Origin: Spirochaetia bacterium UBA5763
GTDB taxonomy: Bacteria > Spirochaetota > UBA4802 > UBA5550
Direction: 5' to 3'
Assembly: GCA_002418835.1 (NCBI GenBank)
Contig: DIEX01000009.1
Location: forward strand, 45,140-109,139
Length of the DNA: 64,000 nucleotides
The notes under the pieces are model-generated. The model was not told where the DNA came from. It saw only the letters and a list, made by a program, of their open reading frames with translations, and did not search any database. A program made the translations under genes and the position numbers. This document shows, piece by piece, positions 51,691-61,365 of this stretch; the first letter of the stretch is position 1; every line of letters starts with the position of its first letter.

Positions 51691-52530
51691 ATGGATGAAA
51701 ACGAATTTAAAGTTGATCAGGCTCTCAAGGATATAGGGGATGTTCTGTACCTCTGCCTGAAGTACGAGCCATGCGAGTCCGTGCGGCTCGACGCAGCCAT
51801 CGCATCTATTGACATCATCATAAATAACGCTGACTATCTCCGTCAGTGCGAATATTATTTCAAGGCCTCAGGGAGCAACTATATACTTTTTTATTTTTCC
51901 AATATTATTTATAATCTTAAAACTAAAAGTGATCTTGTGCTTACACAGGATGTGCTGAAGTGGTTATCAAGTGTATGGAAAAATTTTATTCAGCGGAATA
52001 AAAATTATCAGGTCTATATTCATCTTCATGACCTTTACAGCGAGATCTTTAAAAAATATTTTCCGGGTGATACTACATTTATAAACAGGCTGACTAACAT
52101 AAACATGGTGAGCGAGCAGTTTGCCGCAAATCATGGTGAAGGGGATTCTGAATTAGACAGGCTGGAAAAATTCTATCAGGTTTCTGAAGAGATAATAAAT
52201 GTTATGAAACCTACGTATTATTTTATCTTCGATTTTTTCAGGGAGATGAAGGCTTTTACAGGTGAGACATCTGCTGATGCGGATAAAATTGAGAAAGCAG
52301 GACTTGGAGGATTCGGCAGCGGGGATTATACTTATAAAACAGTAGTTGAAAATGCATGCAAGTCCGCTGCAATACTTGAGGCTGCATATTTACTGCTGAA
52401 AAAGAAAAAGACCACGCGGCAGTTCAGAATCTTTGACGGGAAGAAAAAGTTTCTCACAACTTCAGAAATATATGATATTTACGCAGATAAGTTCAATCAG
52501 CTGAAGAAGGAGATTGCGGAACTGAAGTAG
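51691..52530 (+). CDS. Protein of unknown function
   Basis: The 279-residue product has no signal, membrane helix or known motif that I recognise. It is mostly alpha-helical with an N-terminal acidic start (MDENEFKVDQALKDIG) and a Lys-rich C-terminus (LLKKKKTTRQFRIFDGKKKF). A GAATAAT spacer precedes the ATG without a strong ribosome site. Not assigned. Confidence 0.45.
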   Translation: MDENEFKVDQALKDIGDVLYLCLKYEPCESVRLDAAIASIDIIINNADYLRQCEYYFKASGSNYILFYFSNIIYNLKTKSDLVLTQDVLKWLSSVWKNFIQRNKNYQVYIHLHDLYSEIFKKYFPGDTTFINRLTNINMVSEQFAANHGEGDSELDRLEKFYQVSEEIINVMKPTYYFIFDFFREMKAFTGETSADADKIEKAGLGGFGSGDYTYKTVVENACKSAAILEAAYLLLKKKKTTRQFRIFDGKKKFLTTSEIYDIYADKFNQLKKEIAELK

Positions 52531-52631
52531 AAATCTTTTTTATTGGTTCATCTATAATTAAGATTTACCATATTTTCTATGATAATCTTCAGATTGAGCA
52601 ATACAACTGCGCCTGGTTTTATTGTAACCGT

Positions 52632-53267
52632 TTAATCATTCTTAACTGCTGAGATATACTGTAGAGGAATTTTATCCTTAATTCTTATGCTCCTGAGAAT
52701 TGTATAACCGCAGCTTTCAATAAACTTTTCGAAAGTATCCGCAGACCACCTGTGGTAAGCCCGGAAACCGGAGACTCCCATTATAGAAGAGATTGCTCTG
52801 CTCATGAGGCTGCTGCCGTGAAGATAAGTTGGAACTATCAGGAGACCTTCGCTTTTGAGAATACGGCTGACATTGGCCAGAACTTTTTCAGGTTCAAGCA
52901 TAATATGAAGAGCATTTGCAAGGATTACGGCATCAAAAGAATCATCTTCAAAATTAAGGCTATAGGCATCCTGCACTAAAAATTCAACATTTGAAAGACC
53001 TGACGAAAGAGCTTTGCTCCGCGCTATCTCGATCATTTCAGGAGAGATATCACAACCGAAGTATCTGCCGACATAGGGGGCTATCCTCATTGAGATAAGA
53101 CCGGTTCCGCATGCCGCTTCAAGTACATAATCAGCAGGATCAACTTCATTTTCGATAAGCTGAACAATTCTTTCATAAGCAGGGCCGACCCTTTTCATAA
53201 AAGTATCATATTTCGGCGCAAAAGAACTCCAGAAACCTCTCTCTTTATCCACTCTGGCTGTACTCAT
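52632..53267 (-). CDS. Class I SAM-dependent methyltransferase
   Basis: The 211-residue product is a Rossmann-fold methyltransferase: VLEAACGTGLISMRIAPYVGRYFGCDISPEMIEIAR, then FLVQDAYSLNFEDDSFDAVILANALHIM and ILKSEGLLIVPTYL. It resembles the UbiE/arsenite methyltransferase-like type without a diagnostic partner. I start at MSTARVDKERG with GGAGG upstream. Substrate unknown. Confidence 0.8.
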   Translation of the reverse strand: MSTARVDKERGFWSSFAPKYDTFMKRVGPAYERIVQLIENEVDPADYVLEAACGTGLISMRIAPYVGRYFGCDISPEMIEIARSKALSSGLSNVEFLVQDAYSLNFEDDSFDAVILANALHIMLEPEKVLANVSRILKSEGLLIVPTYLHGSSLMSRAISSIMGVSGFRAYHRWSADTFEKFIESCGYTILRSIRIKDKIPLQYISAVKND

Positions 53268-53519
53268 GGAACTACCTCCGGATAATTGAATTGTTTTTAC
53301 TTCCATGGATTCTCCGCCTGTATATTTTTAAATATGAAGTGACACGTTAAGGGTACGGTAATTCAGTTTGTCCGATTTTCATTGTAAATGTTAAAGAACA
53401 GTGACCGTCCATTCTTTAAACAGTAATTTTATAGTAGATTGTTCTGTTATAAAATGCAATAATTTTTCATAAATAAATAAACTTCTATATAACTTGAACT
53501 CAGCGAAATTAAAAAAGCA

Positions 53520-53726
53520 TCAGATATTGCGGAAACTATGAAAATAGCAGTAACTGCTCTGGCGGGGTGAAGCTGAAAAATATAAAAAGGGCCACGATTT
53601 TTCATTTTCGTAGCCCTTTTTATGCTTTTCCTTACGTTTGTATATGTTCTTCGGCACTTCCGCCTTCGGGGGTTTCCTGATATTCAGCCTCACCCCGGTT
53701 CTGAGCTCTTTGGCTTTTTTTTCCAT
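53520..53726 (-). CDS. Small basic protein with an internal terminator, candidate alternative ribosome-rescue factor
   Basis: A strong AGGAGG site lies six bases before the ATG of a 68-codon frame. The first 35 residues are very basic (MEKKAKELRTGVRLN..., ending YKRKEKH). An intrinsic terminator begins at codon 36, and there is no stop codon until 62 bases past the hairpin. The usual transcript should therefore be a non-stop mRNA. ArfA of E. coli and BrfA of Bacillus are ribosome-rescue factors made this way, and both carry a Lys/Arg-rich YxRKxKH-like stretch; YKRKEKH is similar. Homology is from memory and short, so the function is a hypothesis. Confidence 0.5.
   Translation of the reverse strand: MEKKAKELRTGVRLNIRKPPKAEVPKNIYKRKEKHKKGYENEKSWPFLYFSASPRQSSYCYFHSFRNI
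53584..53621 (-). terminator. Intrinsic terminator inside the small basic gene
   Basis: On the minus strand a 14-base stem (AAAAAGGGCTACGA with TCGTGGCCCTTTTT) with a ten-base loop and a T-rich run. Read on this strand the one non-Watson-Crick pair is G-U; on the plus strand it would be a C-A mismatch. The terminator therefore belongs to the minus-strand gene. Confidence 0.8.
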
Positions 53727-53797
53727 AGCTCTCCTCCTGTGATTGTATTAACAGTAATCAACTTAGAAGATACTGTGTCAAATGAATTGTTACAATT

Positions 53798-54700
53798 TTA
53801 TTCGAGATAATCATCAAAGGAGTCGGGATCATTCAGAGGTTCTATATGAATAAAGACATCGGAGTCAGGGAGAGTTCTTTCAATCTTAAGCTCTATCTCT
53901 TTAGTTATTTCATGCCCGCGGTTGATGTGCCAGTTGCCCGGCATAAGAAGATGCAGAAATATAAAATTTTTACTGGCAGCCCTTCTTGTATAGAGAGAAT
54001 GATATGTGATACACTGTTCCTCGTAGCAGTTAAGGATGCTTTTTACCTTTTTTAGATCATCTTCAGGGAGAGCCTCATCCATGAGACCGGACACAGATCT
54101 TCTTATAAGTTTTACTCCGGTAAAGACAATGTTTAGTGCAACAAGAATTGCTATAACAGGATCAAGTATAATCCAGCCTGTCAGTTTTACAAGCAGCAGT
54201 CCTGCAATAACACCGGCAGTTGTCCATACATCTGTCAGGAGATGATGCGCATCAGCCTCCAGTGTGATGGATTTATACTTTTTACCTGCGCGGAGCAGAA
54301 CAAGCGCTGTGAAGAGATTAATAACAGACGCTGATGCGGAGATAATAAGGCCGGCTCCCAGTGCTTTAAGCTCCCCGGGGTTCAATACTTTTTCTATGGA
54401 TGTGACTCCAATTGCTACTGCTGCAACAAGAATCAGAGTTCCCTCAATTACACTTGAGAAGTATTCAGCTTTGCTGTGCCCGAAAGGGTGATCTTTATCC
54501 GGGGGGCTCATGGCAATTGTTATCATAACAAGTGCAGTTACAGCAGCAGCAAGATTTATAAGTGACTCCAGCGCATCAGAGAGCAGTCCCACTGAGCCTG
54601 TTATATAATAGGCTCCGCCTTTAAGCATAATTGTAGCAATGGATGCCGCGATTGATATCCAGACGTACTTTACGGGGGAATTATTAGATATTGCTTTCAT
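53798..54700 (-). CDS. Cation diffusion facilitator (CDF) family metal transporter
   Basis: The 300-residue product has six membrane helices and the CDF metal site residues: SVGLLSDALESLINL (Asp in helix II), HPFGHSKAEYFSS and ADAHHLLTDVWTTAGV (helix V His/Asp), then the cytoplasmic C-terminal domain (HSLYTRRAASKNFIFLHLLMPG). CDF proteins export Zn2+, Fe2+, Mn2+ or Co2+ by proton antiport. The metal cannot be predicted with confidence. It stands alone. Confidence 0.92.
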   Translation of the reverse strand: MKAISNNSPVKYVWISIAASIATIMLKGGAYYITGSVGLLSDALESLINLAAAVTALVMITIAMSPPDKDHPFGHSKAEYFSSVIEGTLILVAAVAIGVTSIEKVLNPGELKALGAGLIISASASVINLFTALVLLRAGKKYKSITLEADAHHLLTDVWTTAGVIAGLLLVKLTGWIILDPVIAILVALNIVFTGVKLIRRSVSGLMDEALPEDDLKKVKSILNCYEEQCITYHSLYTRRAASKNFIFLHLLMPGNWHINRGHEITKEIELKIERTLPDSDVFIHIEPLNDPDSFDDYLE

Positions 54701-54868
54701 ACTCGGAATTATACCCCAGGTTCAGGTTTTGTAAAATAAAATATATCAGGTGTAATTATATTTAAAGAAAAATGTCAAATCAATCGTTTGATATTGCAGG
54801 AAAAGATTCCTGTTGACATTTCTTCCACCCCGTGCTCTTTAAAAAGACTTTTACTGCCGGAGATAAAT

Positions 54869-55309
54869 ATGGGAACACCCTATATAAAAGATTACCAGGT
54901 GCTCTGGAGCGACCTGGATGGTAACATGCATATGAAAAACACATCATATCTGGAATATGCTTCCAACATCAGAATGACATACTTTTTCGACATGGGTTTC
55001 CCTCCCAAAAGAATGCTCACTATGGGAGTGGGCCCTGTGGCAGTTAAAGATGAAATTCTATATATCAGGGAAATACAGCTCATGGAGACATTTAAAGTCT
55101 CCCTTCAGCTTGACGGACTCAGTGACGACCAGACAAGGATGAGGCTAATCAACCAGTTTATCAATGAAAAAGGTGTCATTTTCGGGAAAGTGACATCTGA
55201 TGGAGTCTGGTTTAACCTGCTTCAGAGGAAAGTTATGCCTCCCCCTGAGGAGATAAAAGAGCTTATGCTGAAACTGCCGCGAAGTGAAACTTACTGCACC
55301 ATAAAATAA
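54869..55309 (+). CDS. 4-hydroxybenzoyl-CoA thioesterase-like hotdog protein
   Basis: The 146-residue product has YQVLWSDLDGNMHMKNTSYLEYASNIR, the 4HBT-type hotdog start with the catalytic Asp in SDLDGNMHM. It is likely an acyl-CoA thioesterase. I start at the ATG preceded by CCGGAG; a 27-codon upstream extension has no clear signal. Neighbours on either side are on the opposite strand. Confidence 0.8.
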   Translation: MGTPYIKDYQVLWSDLDGNMHMKNTSYLEYASNIRMTYFFDMGFPPKRMLTMGVGPVAVKDEILYIREIQLMETFKVSLQLDGLSDDQTRMRLINQFINEKGVIFGKVTSDGVWFNLLQRKVMPPPEEIKELMLKLPRSETYCTIK

Positions 55310-55350
55310 TTCAGAATCAACCTGCAAAAATAATCAGGTTCGCGGAGTTT

Positions 55351-55983
55351 TTATTTTTTCTTCCCGTAAATAAGGAACAGTGAAAAGTTTCTCTCCCCTC
55401 CGCCCGGTAACGGCTTAGGGACCTCGGCCGCTGTTGTATCTTTTACATCTATGAATCCGGCTCTCTCAAATTCAGCCTTCAGCTTTCCTCTTTCAAAGCC
55501 GTAATGAAATACACCTGTGTTATCGCTATGAAAAAGCCCGTCATCAGGATCAAGATCAGCGATGCAGAGCGTCCCGCCCGGTTTGAGAATTTCATTGAAC
55601 TTCATGATGAGCGGAGCTGTTTCCTTTATATGATGGAGAGTCATGCTGCTTACTATAAGATCATACTTACCTTTAAGTCTTTCAAGGTTACCGTTTTCCA
55701 TATATATTAATCGGACATTCTTCAGTTCCAGGTTTTCGATCTTGGAGGCGAGAATGTCGAGCATCCCCTGGGATGAATCCGCCCCGGTAATCATTTTAAC
55801 AAACGGCTGGAACTGAAGCGTAATAAGCCCGGTCCCGCAGCCGAAATCGAGTACTTCCATTTTATCTGTTATTACTATATTTGCTTTTATCGCGTCAGCT
55901 ACATTGCGGGCCATGTTCACCCTGCCGGGATTCTCATCCCAGAACCGTGCTTCGTTGTCGAAATCTTTTGTTTTATTACTCAT
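55351..55983 (-). CDS. Class I SAM-dependent methyltransferase
   Basis: The 210-residue product carries the SAM motif VLDFGCGTGLITLQFQPFVKMITGADSSQGML, then LIVSSMTLHHIKETAPLI and ILKPGGTLCIADLDPDDG. It is of the same broad type as the methyltransferase at 52.6 kb but not a close duplicate. I start at MSNKTKDF; the longer upstream frame is very hydrophobic and reads into the leader. Substrate unknown. Confidence 0.8.
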   Translation of the reverse strand: MSNKTKDFDNEARFWDENPGRVNMARNVADAIKANIVITDKMEVLDFGCGTGLITLQFQPFVKMITGADSSQGMLDILASKIENLELKNVRLIYMENGNLERLKGKYDLIVSSMTLHHIKETAPLIMKFNEILKPGGTLCIADLDPDDGLFHSDNTGVFHYGFERGKLKAEFERAGFIDVKDTTAAEVPKPLPGGGERNFSLFLIYGKKK

Positions 55984-56215
55984 TATCCCGCTTTCCCGGA
56001 TATTAAAAATTTTTGGTACAAATATAACATCAAACAAAATGAAAATCCGCTTTTCCGTAAATATAGTAACTGCCGATAATAAAAAAGAATCAAGTAGAAA
56101 AAGAATACTCAGGATCATAAATTCATGCATATTTACCGCAGGTATCATTCTTGACAGAATACATATATCTGCAACGATTCAGTAACAATTTATTATACAT
56201 ATTGTATTACTATTC

Positions 56216-57463
56216 ATGGAAAACAGAATGAATCCTTCAGATAATAATGATAAAATAAAAGATAACCTGATAGAAGTTAAAGTCGTTAATCCCGGACACA
56301 GATTTTCAATGGATCTCTTTGACAGCGAAGGGAACCTGATTTTACAGGCCCATACTCCCATATCTCAGGGAGTTATTAATCACCTGAAATCTTCAGGGAT
56401 TCAATATCTCTATTTTGACCCGTCAAAAAAAGGGGCAGCTGAATCTGTACCGGCGCAGAAAAACATACTGTCAGATGAACTTAGAAATGAAACATACCTC
56501 CATACAAAGAATCTTTTTGAAGAGATCAGGAATACCTTCGCAAGCTCCCCCGGGGATTCAATAAGCAGAGGAACAATCGATAAGTCCAGGACTCTTGTGG
56601 ATAAAATAATTTCTGACACAGAGAAAAACGGCGACGGAGTTTTTGATGTTGTTGCAAAACTGAAAGATATGGATGACTATTACTATCAGCATTCAATGAA
56701 TGTGGCAATACTTGCGTCGATACTGGGCTCACGCCTCGATTTCAAATCTGATATCAAGAGTGCCATGGGAGTCGGAGGACTTTTTCATGACATAGGGTAT
56801 TCATCAGTATCAAAAGATATACTTCACAAAGCGCAGCTGAATGACAGCGAGTTTGATATAATAAAGAGCCACACACACGTGGGATACAAATTCGTTGAGA
56901 AAAATCCGCGCCTTCACGAAATTGAAAAAAGAATTATACTTCTGCATCATGAACGCGGTGACGGCGAGGGCTACCCTTACGGATTTGATCTCGACATGTA
57001 CCAGAACAATGTCCCGAGAGAAGTTAGACTGCTTGGCCTTATTGATGTTTTTGTTATACATACAATGCCTAAGCCCGGTGAGGCAGGTGTAACACCCGGG
57101 GGCGCGATGAGGCTCATGGTGAACATGATACAGGCGCAATATAAAACAAAGTACAGCTTTATACCTGCTGATGTCAGGGATTTCCTCAGGGCCCTCGGGT
57201 TTATTATTAATAAAGGGGAATCCTTTCTGAAACCCGGTGACCTTGTAAGAATTAGTACAGGGGAGATCGGGATTATTGAAGAGATGAACCGCCTCTACCC
57301 TCTTAATCCGAAGGTGAGGATTCTTAAAAACAGCAGAATGGAAACACTTAAAAGACCTATAGTTCTGGATCTCATTAAAACATATAATGAATATGTGTCA
57401 AATGTCTATGACCGCAACCCGGACGGAAAATACACAATTTCCAGCCGGAATAATGCCACATGA
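56216..57463 (+). CDS. HD-GYP domain phosphodiesterase
   Basis: HD-GYP proteins hydrolyse c-di-GMP. The 415-residue product has an N-terminal region (VKVVNPGHRFSMDLFDSEG) of a type seen before such domains, then the HD-GYP core: HSMNVAIL (His159), FHDIGYSSVSK (His191, Asp192), HVGY (His221), HHERGDGEGYPYG (GYP at 252-254). GYPYG fits the motif. The adenylate cyclase gene follows after 45 bases on the same strand, so c-di-GMP and cAMP may be linked. Confidence 0.85.
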   Translation: MENRMNPSDNNDKIKDNLIEVKVVNPGHRFSMDLFDSEGNLILQAHTPISQGVINHLKSSGIQYLYFDPSKKGAAESVPAQKNILSDELRNETYLHTKNLFEEIRNTFASSPGDSISRGTIDKSRTLVDKIISDTEKNGDGVFDVVAKLKDMDDYYYQHSMNVAILASILGSRLDFKSDIKSAMGVGGLFHDIGYSSVSKDILHKAQLNDSEFDIIKSHTHVGYKFVEKNPRLHEIEKRIILLHHERGDGEGYPYGFDLDMYQNNVPREVRLLGLIDVFVIHTMPKPGEAGVTPGGAMRLMVNMIQAQYKTKYSFIPADVRDFLRALGFIINKGESFLKPGDLVRISTGEIGIIEEMNRLYPLNPKVRILKNSRMETLKRPIVLDLIKTYNEYVSNVYDRNPDGKYTISSRNNAT

Positions 57464-57508
57464 AATGTTCAAAAAAACAAATGAATATATTAAGACGGAG
57501 CCGGCATA

Positions 57509-60295
57509 ATGACGGACTTAAAGCAGGATGAGATTATTGAACAGGTCCTTGAAAAAAAATCGAAATTTGCAGCATACAACAACGCGAAGATAAGCTCTCT
57601 CCATTCATCTCTGGGGAGCAGCGAGCTGGTGAATTTTTTCAATTACATCCCTTTTCTGTTCACAGTAAACCAGCCGGAGTTCCCCGGATATGTTAAGGAG
57701 ATCAAAGTCCCTCATGGGATAGCAGGATACACTACGCCCGCCTCTCTTTTGTCGCATATACGGATAACAAATCCTTCATACTCTCCGCCAAGGATAACTG
57801 CTGACCCGGTTATACTGCTGTTTGCCTTAATTGGAAGCGCGGGCACAATAGCATTTACCCCTGATTCTGATCTCGACTTCTGGATATGCGGAAAATTCAG
57901 TGAAATGGAAGATGAAGATGTAATTCAGCTGCGGCGGAAATGCTCACTTATCGAACAATGGGCAATGGAAACACGGAGGAAGGAGATACATTTCTTTCTC
58001 AATGATATCGATGAGATTAAACAGAATGTGTTTGATGAGGATGAAGAGTACGGCATGTCAGGCACAGCTCTGGGGCAGATGCTAAAAGAGGAGTTCTACC
58101 GCAGTTCGATAATTATTAATGACACAACACCATTCTGGTGGGTTGTGCCTGCTGACTGTTCGGACGAGCTTTACGATCGGATGCTTTCTTCTGTTTTAAA
58201 AACTTCTCATGCGAACAAATTCGTTGACCTTGGAAATATTGCCGGGCTTAACCGGGGGGATTTCCTGATCTCCGCCCTGTTCCAGATTATTAAATCACTT
58301 GGTAATCCTTTTAAATCAATTATCAAACTGGGACTCCTTGAACGCTATATTCATGATGATAAAAAAAATCCCTTTATGAGTAACCAGCTTAAAAAAAACG
58401 TGCATGAGGGTAAAACCGACAGGCTCAGCGTAGACGCGTACTGCATAATGTTCGATAATGTTTACAGTTACTACAAGCAGCATATTGATGATATGACTGC
58501 ACTTAATATTATCAAAACATCTTTTTATTTAAAAGTAAATCCCGGGCTCTCAGCCGGTGATAAGAAAACCGGCAGAGACGAAATCAGGGATGTGATGCAG
58601 AATTATGCCAGGCAATGGGGCTGGGATGACGGGATCATAGAGCGCGTTGACAATTTTGAAAACTGGGATATTGAATCAACCAATAGGATGATGAACAACA
58701 CCAAGAAGATCATTCTGCGCGGGTACAAAAATATTCTTAACGTTCTGGGGAATGAGATAGATGCAGGTGCGATTAACAGGGAAACACTACTCGCCATTAA
58801 CAGGAAAATATATTCGCACTTCAATCCTGAAGAATACAAAATCGACAATACCCTGAACTTTAAAAAATATCCCCCTGAAAAACTGCTGTCACTGGATTAC
58901 ATACGTGACATTAAGGGTAATGAATCATGGTACTTCAGCAAGCGGGTTATAACCGGAGGGAAAGCAACAAAAATTCTCATCAGGAAAAGCCCTCATCTTA
59001 TATCCCTCATAGTATGGATAAGTCTCAATGGCCTCTATCATAAGGATTATTCAAGGCTCGACATAGAACAGGGTTTTTATAACCTCGATACAAACTATAT
59101 AAGGGAACTTATTGCCGAGCTTTCTGAACAGTTTTCGATCAAAAGCCTTAATCTGCAGAACAGTTATTTTTTACGTGACCCGTTCCCGGTGATGAGCTAC
59201 ATAATAATAAATCCGTTCACAAAGTATTCTAAAAGAATTGATGACATAGTATTCCTGTATCATAACAGCTGGGGTGAAACACGGTTTGAAACTTTCACCA
59301 ATCCCAATGCTCTTGCTTCAATTTCGTCCCGTATCATAAACGGAGTCCTGATATCAGGCATGGACAGCATCAACGCTCTGCATATAACTTCATCAGAACC
59401 ATACAGCGGATCAAAGGAATTTCAGGCCCTTAAATCTTCCCTGGCCACAATGCTTCAGTTTTTTACCGTAAATAAATCACCGGTAAAACAGCGTTTTATT
59501 ACTATGATTGCGAACAGGCTCACAGTTTTTTCAAACACTGTGAAACAGGATGGAGGCCATGCCGTTTCTTTCACACAATACAACTCTGAAGCGCAGATGC
59601 TCTATTCAATATCATACAACAGGGGCATTATCAACAGAAATGCCGCTGATGATAAAATACCTGAACTGGACTATCTCTCAAAAATTTTATCTTATGATTC
59701 TGATGATTCGATAAAGATTTTCATTGAGGACGGGAAGAAATACTCCAGGTTCTTTGTCCTCAATGAAAGAGGGGCACTTATAATGCTTCGGAAAAAAAGC
59801 GAATACCGTAATCAGTATCTTTCAAGCCTCATATCTTATGCTGAAAGTGTTATTGAAAATGTAATATCCTCCAACCCCGAATCGGAACTGGCAAAGAACG
59901 GCGGGATGATTAAGATATATAAAATTGAATCAGATTCACCGGGTAAAAGCATAATAAAGGAACACGATTATCAGAACGATGCCATGCTTAAACTGCAGAA
60001 AGAGAAAAACTTCCCTGTGACACTCTCCCTGCACCTTCTTGATAATGGTGAAGTGGGTTACAGGTTCACTCTGCCTGACGGCGGATTTTCGGAGTTATTC
60101 AGCCGCTCAGAAATTGAAAGTGTGAGTAAAGAGATCTCCACCCTTATGGAAAGCATTGAGGGTTATATATTCTATCCATCATCTGTGAATCTTGATAATA
60201 CAGAGATAAGGATGTACAGCCTCTACACATCATTTGCTTTTTCAGAAAAGAACAGGTTTGAAATGCTTATTGAAAAAAACCTCGGTATGATATGA
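57509..60295 (+). CDS. cyaA: Class I (CyaA-like) adenylate cyclase
   Basis: Class I adenylate cyclases make cAMP from ATP and are known mostly from enterobacteria. The 928-residue product has the nucleotidyltransferase-type active site LIGSAGTIAFTPDSDLDFWIC (about 107-127, metal-binding Asp121 and Asp123), then blocks of the family (KEIHFFLNDIDEI, WWVVPAD, YERLL-like, FFTVNKSPVK). It is longer than the 848 residues of E. coli CyaA. Starts behind GGAG, and the stop overlaps the next gene (ATGA). Confidence 0.85.
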   Translation: MTDLKQDEIIEQVLEKKSKFAAYNNAKISSLHSSLGSSELVNFFNYIPFLFTVNQPEFPGYVKEIKVPHGIAGYTTPASLLSHIRITNPSYSPPRITADPVILLFALIGSAGTIAFTPDSDLDFWICGKFSEMEDEDVIQLRRKCSLIEQWAMETRRKEIHFFLNDIDEIKQNVFDEDEEYGMSGTALGQMLKEEFYRSSIIINDTTPFWWVVPADCSDELYDRMLSSVLKTSHANKFVDLGNIAGLNRGDFLISALFQIIKSLGNPFKSIIKLGLLERYIHDDKKNPFMSNQLKKNVHEGKTDRLSVDAYCIMFDNVYSYYKQHIDDMTALNIIKTSFYLKVNPGLSAGDKKTGRDEIRDVMQNYARQWGWDDGIIERVDNFENWDIESTNRMMNNTKKIILRGYKNILNVLGNEIDAGAINRETLLAINRKIYSHFNPEEYKIDNTLNFKKYPPEKLLSLDYIRDIKGNESWYFSKRVITGGKATKILIRKSPHLISLIVWISLNGLYHKDYSRLDIEQGFYNLDTNYIRELIAELSEQFSIKSLNLQNSYFLRDPFPVMSYIIINPFTKYSKRIDDIVFLYHNSWGETRFETFTNPNALASISSRIINGVLISGMDSINALHITSSEPYSGSKEFQALKSSLATMLQFFTVNKSPVKQRFITMIANRLTVFSNTVKQDGGHAVSFTQYNSEAQMLYSISYNRGIINRNAADDKIPELDYLSKILSYDSDDSIKIFIEDGKKYSRFFVLNERGALIMLRKKSEYRNQYLSSLISYAESVIENVISSNPESELAKNGGMIKIYKIESDSPGKSIIKEHDYQNDAMLKLQKEKNFPVTLSLHLLDNGEVGYRFTLPDGGFSELFSRSEIESVSKEISTLMESIEGYIFYPSSVNLDNTEIRMYSLYTSFAFSEKNRFEMLIEKNLGMI

Positions 60296-61365
60296 ATAGC
60301 AAAAACATGCCCCGCATTTACTCACTTGATTTTTTGCGCGGAATTGCGGTAATTTTAATGGTGCAGCAGCATACAGGGTACTGGTTCTGGAATGCAGGCG
60401 GCGACATGGGATCACTTATCGGGGAATATCCTTTGATGGTTATAATCAATGGCCTGGGGGGACTTGCTGCGCCGCTCTTTATCCTGCTTGCAGGTATTGG
60501 CGCGGCTTTGTCTCTTGAAGGGGGAAAATCCGGGAAACAGCATATACTGCGCGGGCTTATGATTATACTTTCCGGTTACCTGTTGAATATACTTACTCCG
60601 GCATGGTTTTCTCCAGTGTCGTGGTATGTTCTGCATCTTATTGGTTCAGGTATGATTCTATCCTCTGTTTTCCGCAGGATTAATTCTGCGGTTTTATTAA
60701 CGATGTCCGGTGTAATATTGTTCGCATCAGTTTTTCTTCTCAATATGTTTAACACACCCCGGTATCTTAGCAATGATGACATGAGGGGCATCAGCAGCAT
60801 AACGGGTGTTTGCAGGCTTGTTTTTTTTGAGGGACATTTTCCCCTGTTTCCATGGATTGCCCTTTTTATTACAGGTTTTATTTCAGGGATATGGATCACA
60901 GCCAGAGCATATATCAACATTTTAAAGGCTGCGGCAGGATTATTTGCTGCGGCTATACTGTTTTATCTGATAAAACAGGGTGACTTTAGTTTTCTGAAAA
61001 ACACATTCGGAGCGCGACTGCTTATAATTAACCTCTATATGTACCCCGCATACCCGATACAATTTCTGACTCTTTCAGCAGTATCACTTATTTCTGTTTA
61101 CCTTGTTCTACTGGCAAGCACGAAATTCAGTATATCAGCAGGGAATATGCTCGTACTTACAGGGAGGGTTTCGCTCACTGTTTTTATCCTTCATATTATT
61201 ATAATCAGAAATTTTATGGTGAAGTCAGGGCTCTGGCAGACATTCCCGGAACCGGTTACAGCCATGCTCCAGATTGCGGTTTTACTTTTTATTTTTTTTT
61301 CGGTTTATTTCTGGAGAAAGATAGAGTTCAGGTACGGATTTGAATGGCTGCTCAGATTAATATGA
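60292..61365 (+). CDS. Membrane acyltransferase of the DUF1624/HGSNAT type
   Basis: The 357-residue product has about ten membrane helices and starts with RIYSLDFLRGIAVILMVQQHTGYW, the signature of the heparan-alpha-glucosaminide N-acetyltransferase-like (DUF1624) superfamily. Such enzymes move acyl groups across the membrane to sugars. The start overlaps the adenylate cyclase stop by four bases. The acceptor is unknown. Confidence 0.75.
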   Translation: MNSKNMPRIYSLDFLRGIAVILMVQQHTGYWFWNAGGDMGSLIGEYPLMVIINGLGGLAAPLFILLAGIGAALSLEGGKSGKQHILRGLMIILSGYLLNILTPAWFSPVSWYVLHLIGSGMILSSVFRRINSAVLLTMSGVILFASVFLLNMFNTPRYLSNDDMRGISSITGVCRLVFFEGHFPLFPWIALFITGFISGIWITARAYINILKAAAGLFAAAILFYLIKQGDFSFLKNTFGARLLIINLYMYPAYPIQFLTLSAVSLISVYLVLLASTKFSISAGNMLVLTGRVSLTVFILHIIIIRNFMVKSGLWQTFPEPVTAMLQIAVLLFIFFSVYFWRKIEFRYGFEWLLRLI

